Below, piece by piece: positions 59,774 to 64,000 of a stretch of DNA of 64,000 bases (positions within the stretch are counted from its first letter, which is position 1; every line of letters starts with the position of its first letter). The notes beneath the pieces were generated by a model that was not told the DNA's origin, ran no database searches, and worked only from the letters and a program-made list of their open reading frames with translations. The position numbers and the translations under genes are program-made. The stretch is from Mytilus galloprovincialis. Taxonomy: Eukaryota > Mollusca > Bivalvia > Mytilida > Mytilidae. The stretch lies in contig NC_134839.1 in NCBI RefSeq assembly GCF_965363235.1, forward strand, positions 60,851,560 through 60,915,559, written 5' to 3'.

Positions 59774-61915
59774 ATGCACAGGTGTCTTCTAGCCTGTTTG
59801 ATTTTAATAATTTGTTGCCATGGAAGCGCTGTTAAAAAAATTGTGTGTCCTGATGACTGTCTGTGTGCTGGAAGAACTTTTGACTGCTCAGATAAAGATT
59901 TATCTGTCATACCATCAGGGATATCTAATGCAGCAAAATCATTAGATCTGCAGAAAAATCAAATAGCAGATTTATCGTCCAACCCGTTTTCAAAACTTCA
60001 ATTATTGAGGATACTGAATCTTGGATTTAACTCGCTCACCCAGATAAGATACAACGATTTTAATGGATTAGTGAATCTAAGAACACTCGACTTAAGTTTT
60101 AATAGGATAAGTACAATACATAAAAAATCTTTTAGGAATTTGGAGAAAATCAGTGACATTGTTCTCCGAGGGAATGAATTAACAAATATTGATGGAATAT
60201 TTACTGATATGAATGGGCTGGTACGGTTGGATCTGTCGAATAATCAAATAGACAAGATATCTAGCGAATCTTTCAGAAACATGACAAACCTCCGCTATTT
60301 GTTGCTTGGATCAAATAGAATAACATCTATTGAGGTTAAAGCATTTAATGACAATAACTTGATCTCATTTATTTCACTAACTGGGAACCCTGTCATTGAT
60401 GTTGATGGTCTATTCATCAAAAACAATGGGTTGTCTTTTATAGAACTAACCAACTGTTCGCTGAAAACTTTTCCTAAAGGATTACCACGTATGACCAGAT
60501 TTTTGTACCTAGATCAGAACAATATCACGTCTATAACAAAAAAAGAAATTGAACCAGTTGAAAGTTTAGTTAACCTCTTCATCTCTGAGAATCAAATCCA
60601 GTTCATTGAAAGAGATGCATTTACAGGGTTAAGAGGTTTACAGGAATTATGGATCAATTTTAATCAAATAAATGAAGTACCAATACCACCTATAAATTGT
60701 AAAAAAATACATATAGACAATAACAATATCGCACATGTTAAGAAAGATGATTTTCAATTTGGGTCTCAATTGGAGACATTATCAATTAAGAATAATCAAA
60801 TATCGGTTATTAACGCAGAAACATTTGAAAATTTGACAAATCTTCTAAGTTTATACTTGGGTGGAAACAGTATAACTGTGTTACCAGATAATGCATTTAA
60901 ACCATTGCTTCTTCTAAAGGATCTCGGTCTGACTGGAATGGATTTTGATTACATAGGAAAAGATGTGTTCAATAAACTTAATAACTTAGATAAGCTGATA
61001 ATGTCTTTTGTAATGATCGGTGAAAATGCTTTACAAGGAAATATTTTCAAACATCTATCTAATCTAAGAATACTAGACCTACAAGATAGTCCTAAACTTG
61101 TCAGCCATGTTTTAGAATCCGAGGATGTGATGAAATCTTTGTTTACAGTTGAGGATATCAATTTAATGGATAATGAAATAAAAACTGTGAATTCAAATAT
61201 AATGAAGTATTTACCAAGACTACATACTATTCGATTTGAAGGAAACCAATTTCACTGTGATCTCCGTCTGCGATGGTTATGGAAATGGATTGATATGCAA
61301 AAATATAAATTTGAAAATGCTGACTCCCTTAAATGTTTTTCTCCTCCTCAGCTACGAGGAAGCACCTTTTTGAGTTTAAAATTCGACCAATTTGTTCCAA
61401 CAACGCTTAAACCAGTGGTGTTATCAACAAAAGGACAAGTTATTTCAATAACAACTAAATCTCCACACGTTATATTAAATTCTACAAATCTAGGAAATGA
61501 AACTTTAACCTTTGAAATGTTAAATGATACTGTTAATGAAAATATGGATAGCTCATCTCTCCCACCAGGATATGTGCCAAATCAAAAAGATTTAGTCCGA
61601 TCTCAAAACCAACAGGACAAAGACTACGAAGAAAAAATAAACAAAATTCTAATTATAACAGTGGTGACTACTCTAGCTGTTGTGTTATTTGCTGTCATTG
61701 TGACAACTGTATCGTGTCTGAAGTGCAACCGAAAGAAGGATTCTTATAATCGTACCGATACCTTCCCAGACAATGATGTAACTTTTTACGTTATAAGTGA
61801 CGAAGCACCCCCACTACCCCCTCCAAACACCACAAGGAAAGACAGAGGATCTGTGAGTTCAACTCGTGACATTACTAATGACAATGTCTTTATCATTGAC
61901 AATGACAGTTCATAA
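59774..61915 (+). CDS. Leucine-rich-repeat single-pass transmembrane protein, intronless, 713 aa
   Basis: The ATG at 59774 opens a signal peptide (MHRCLLACLILIICCHGSA). The N-terminal LRR cap has the cysteine pattern CPDDCLC..FDC (about residues 25-38). About 18 LRRs of 23-25 residues follow to residue ~490, for example LRTLDLSFNRISTIHKKSF and LVRLDLSNNQIDKISSESF. The C-terminal cap starts NQFHCDLRLRWLWKW (491) and closes at LKCFSPPQLRG. A Thr/Ser/Asn-rich stalk with NxS/T sites leads to the membrane segment at about 625-649 (ILIITVVTTLAVVLFAVIVT). A 64-residue cytoplasmic tail contains the proline run APPLPPPN (possible SH3 ligand) and lacks a TIR or kinase domain.

It therefore resembles LRR-only adhesion or recognition receptors rather than Toll. 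No ligand can be named. The frame is intact, and the gene lies within the upstream TIMELESS intron on the opposite strand. Confidence 0.93.
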   Translation: MHRCLLACLILIICCHGSAVKKIVCPDDCLCAGRTFDCSDKDLSVIPSGISNAAKSLDLQKNQIADLSSNPFSKLQLLRILNLGFNSLTQIRYNDFNGLVNLRTLDLSFNRISTIHKKSFRNLEKISDIVLRGNELTNIDGIFTDMNGLVRLDLSNNQIDKISSESFRNMTNLRYLLLGSNRITSIEVKAFNDNNLISFISLTGNPVIDVDGLFIKNNGLSFIELTNCSLKTFPKGLPRMTRFLYLDQNNITSITKKEIEPVESLVNLFISENQIQFIERDAFTGLRGLQELWINFNQINEVPIPPINCKKIHIDNNNIAHVKKDDFQFGSQLETLSIKNNQISVINAETFENLTNLLSLYLGGNSITVLPDNAFKPLLLLKDLGLTGMDFDYIGKDVFNKLNNLDKLIMSFVMIGENALQGNIFKHLSNLRILDLQDSPKLVSHVLESEDVMKSLFTVEDINLMDNEIKTVNSNIMKYLPRLHTIRFEGNQFHCDLRLRWLWKWIDMQKYKFENADSLKCFSPPQLRGSTFLSLKFDQFVPTTLKPVVLSTKGQVISITTKSPHVILNSTNLGNETLTFEMLNDTVNENMDSSSLPPGYVPNQKDLVRSQNQQDKDYEEKINKILIITVVTTLAVVLFAVIVTTVSCLKCNRKKDSYNRTDTFPDNDVTFYVISDEAPPLPPPNTTRKDRGSVSSTRDITNDNVFIIDNDSS

Positions 61916-62139
61916 TTAAAACAGAAGAAAAAATATACAACTATTTCATTTCAACACACTGGATTGGTCATGTTAAAATATGAATGTGAAAAGGAAGTAT
62001 TTCTTTCATTGTTATGTAGAAAAAAAGTTTATCCTTCACTGAATATAAACTGCTGAAATTGGCAATATATATATTTTTTGCTATTTTGTGCATTTTTTCT
62101 TTTGATCTTTTTTTGTGATAATTTTTCATATCATGCTAC
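61916..62139. other. 3' flank of the LRR gene
   Basis: AT-rich presumed 3' UTR. The nearest AATAAA on the plus strand is at 62196-62201, inside the repeat that follows. Confidence 0.4.
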
Positions 62140-62310
62140 TCGATTGAGATGGAAAATTATCGCTAGAAACTAAGGAGGCATGTGGCGTTGCTATAAATAA
62201 AATTGACGTCGTCGTCAATGGTAAAATAGCGATAAACAGATTATCATTGGTCATCTCAGGATCAAGCCAGAAAGTGAATCTCGTTGAGATGATCAGCAAT
62301 AATCTATAAA
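62140..62310. repeat. Probable dispersed repeat
   Basis: The sequence GATTGAGATGGAAAATTATC, GGAGGCATGTGGCGTTGC, GACGTCGTCGTCAATGG and TTGAGATGATCAGCAATAAT is familiar to me as a mytilid repeat, and CATCTCA/TGAGATG words near its ends are inverted. No second copy lies in this window, so support is weak. Confidence 0.35.
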
Positions 62311-62494
62311 TATATTTTTTCAATATTCATTTTTATATCAGCATATCAGTGATGATTCATGTTTATAAATATACAAAACATTACACCCTATTGCATACAC
62401 CATTCCTAAAAATGGAGATTTTTGTTTGCATCAGACTATTTAGTTCTCATCAGCATTTATATAAAGAACAATCAAAATCTTTTTTGTGTAGGTA

Positions 62495-62650
62495 AATAAT
62501 ATTTTTCTTGTTTGAGTTGTTTGACATTTTGTCATTTTCAAGCCTTTCATATGTTACTACATGGTATGGGTTTTGCTCATTGTTTAAGTCCACAGAGTGT
62601 TTCATAGTTGCTTAAATCCACTTCATTTATACTCTTGTTTTAAAGTTGAT
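62495..62650 (+). repeat. Family A repeat, strongly decayed 3' part
   Basis: TTTCTTGTTTGAGTTGTTTG, ACATGGTATGGGTTTTGCTC and GTTTAAGTCCACAGAGTG follow the same order as 29856-30045. The terminal CATACCACATC block is lost. Confidence 0.45.
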
Positions 62651-62756
62651 TACTCATCTCCTTATTTTATATAGAAGCCTCTACTAGCTGAAATATCTAA
62701 CCTAGCTAAAATATTCAATTCCAAAAACAATTTATTTTTAAAATACAGTGAATAGA

Positions 62757-62960
62757 TATAAGAAGATGTGGTATGAGTGCCAATGAGACAACTCTCTATC
62801 CAAGTCACAATTTGCAAAAGTAAACCATTATAGGTCAATGTACAGCCTTCAGCCCCAAAATAACTAGTGTAAAACCATTCAAACAGGAAAACCAATGATA
62901 TAATATATATAAAACATGAGAAACAAGAAACACTTGAGAGCCGCATCAACAAACAAAAAC
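62757..62960 (+). repeat. Dispersed repeat, family B
   Basis: AGAAGATGTGGTATGAGTGC, CAAGTCACAATTTGCAAAAG, ATTATAGGTCAATG and AGTGTAAAACCATTCAAAC match 19845-20050. The copy extends further right through ACATGAGAAACAAGAAACAC. The minus-strand frame at 62970-62662 is a by-product. Confidence 0.7.
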
Positions 62961-63427
62961 CACTGAACATCAGGTTTCTGACTTAAGACAGGAGCAACCA
63001 TGAAAACAAAAGCTGTATAACAAAGGACTCGCTAGGGATCAGAGAAAACGAAGCTTATAATTGAAGTGAACTTTAAGTTGAGCTTCAATATACATAGATG
63101 TTACTAAAACAGGACAAGAGGATGACCTAACAAAACAAATGGGATTGTACATCAAAAACTTGATTAGTTTAAACCAAGGATAACAGAAAACTCTGGTGAC
63201 TGATCCATGACCTGATCAGGAAATCTTACTATTGAACAATAGACCACAAAAATATGTCAAGGTCTAATGAATCCTGTCAGTTTACATGTGCACAATACCA
63301 TATAACATATACTGAAAACAATGATTCTCTGGTATCTTTCTCCCCTCTTTTTTTTACCTTTTGTTTATAGTATCTGAGAAACTGAAACAGATACAAAAAC
63401 AAAAATTAACCTTGAAACAATGAAATG
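62961..63427. other. Intron DNA, no gene seen
   Basis: No TIMELESS exon or other coding sequence. Short matches to the 57351-58440 monomer begin near 63230. Confidence 0.4.
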
Positions 63428-63560
63428 GTGGTCAGTTTTTATTGGCGTAAGAAGACAGAGTGCCAGGAGAGGACCACTGAGCTTCTGTAAGAAAACTATT
63501 CAAATCAAATTGGAGTTTAGCCCACCTGCCATGTGTTGGACTCGAACTCAACAACTATTC
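63428..63560 (-). repeat. tRNA-derived SINE, truncated and decayed, minus strand
   Basis: GTCAGTTTTTATTGGCG, GAGTGCCAGGAGAGGACCAC and GGACTCGAACTCAAC match the body and B-box of the SINE at 33535-33778 in the same orientation. The tRNA head is missing. Confidence 0.55.
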
Positions 63561-64000
63561 TAATGTGCATATATGTGTTGTACAGTGTTTAATTGACCTT
63601 GACCTCTTTTTCATAGGTCATTGGTCATTGTTAAGCTTTCAAGGCTTGTATATATACAATTATATAGTTGCTTAATTACTTACAGTATCTAAGAAACTGA
63701 TCTGGTCATGAAAACTTAACAATGATTAATAAACCATGAAGATGAAGTCAAGTTTAATTTAATACTGTGAGACAGACATGTATACCTTATATCATCTTAT
63801 TCAACAAATAAAGTTGGTCTATTGTGTCAAGTTTAATTTAATACTGTGAGAGAGACTTGTAAGCCTTTTATCATCTTATTCAACAAATGTAGTTAATGTA
63901 TTACAGTATCTAAGAAAGGGACATAATAATAAAAGCTTAACGTTTACAAAGAAGCTGTGAAAATGAAAGCAAGTTTAAATTAACCCAGTTGGTGAAGTAT
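63561..64000. repeat. Decayed monomers of the 57351-58440 family
   Basis: AAACCATGAAGATGAAGTCAAG and CATGTATACCTTATATCATC, shown here in part, resemble the ATGAAAATGAGGTCAAG and TACACCTTACAATC blocks of the monomer. A segment TCAAGTTTAATTTAATACTG is itself duplicated (63748 and 63828). The window ends inside this stretch. Confidence 0.45.

Noticed and set aside
60949-61161. 70-codon frame antisense to the LRR gene
   Set aside because: A shadow of the LRR coding sequence with no domain or independent signal.
57085-64000. Search for TIMELESS N-terminal exons on the minus strand
   Set aside because: No segment with TIMELESS-like residues, compatible phase (one base carried in) and GT/AG ends was found, so the remaining exons are assumed to lie beyond the window.

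Overview
The window looks like nuclear DNA of a bivalve mollusc, most likely a mytilid mussel. It is AT-rich, its genes are split by many short to medium introns, and it is filled with short dispersed repeats that I recognise from memory as typical of Mytilus. One example is a family whose end reads like GTTGTCTCATTGGCAATC followed by a CATACCACATC-type tail. No database was available, so the species assignment is an inference. I see no rRNA, no genuine tRNA, no operon and no CRISPR array.

Layout. Positions 1-2.3 kb are repeats and intergenic DNA. A complete three-exon gene for a nodulin-like major facilitator transporter (497 aa) lies on the minus strand at 2366-5196. Positions 5.2-17 kb are a repeat graveyard: reverse-transcriptase relics (probably Penelope-like), fold-back elements, dispersed repeats, and one truncated Cys-loop ligand-gated channel fragment at 12678-12959. 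An eight-exon minus-strand gene at 17242-27219 encodes an 820-aa orthologue of SPMIP4 (C7orf31), a sperm-flagellum microtubule inner protein. Positions 27.2-36.9 kb are intergenic, with minisatellites, a SINE and a 964-bp inverted-repeat element.

From 36928 to 57084 the minus strand carries the last 15 coding exons (724 residues plus stop) of TIMELESS in the mammalian-type/timeout sense, the replication-fork-protection protein. The 5' exons lie beyond the right edge. The upstream intron is therefore at least 6.9 kb, and it contains an intact intronless gene on the opposite strand (59774-61915) for a 713-aa leucine-rich-repeat single-pass membrane protein.

All splice junctions of the three split genes were rebuilt by hand. 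They use GT/AG sites and keep phase throughout. The genes do not form a pathway: one is membrane transport, one sperm axoneme, one DNA replication and one cell surface. The most unusual structure is in TIMELESS, where three independent tandem arrays sit on or against exon boundaries. One is a 13-copy, 65-bp minisatellite that repeats the whole 3' splice site of the terminal exon. Another is a 63/67-bp array that repeats a 5' splice site. Two consecutive exon pairs also look like an internal duplication of a Myb/SANT-like unit, with matching intron phases.
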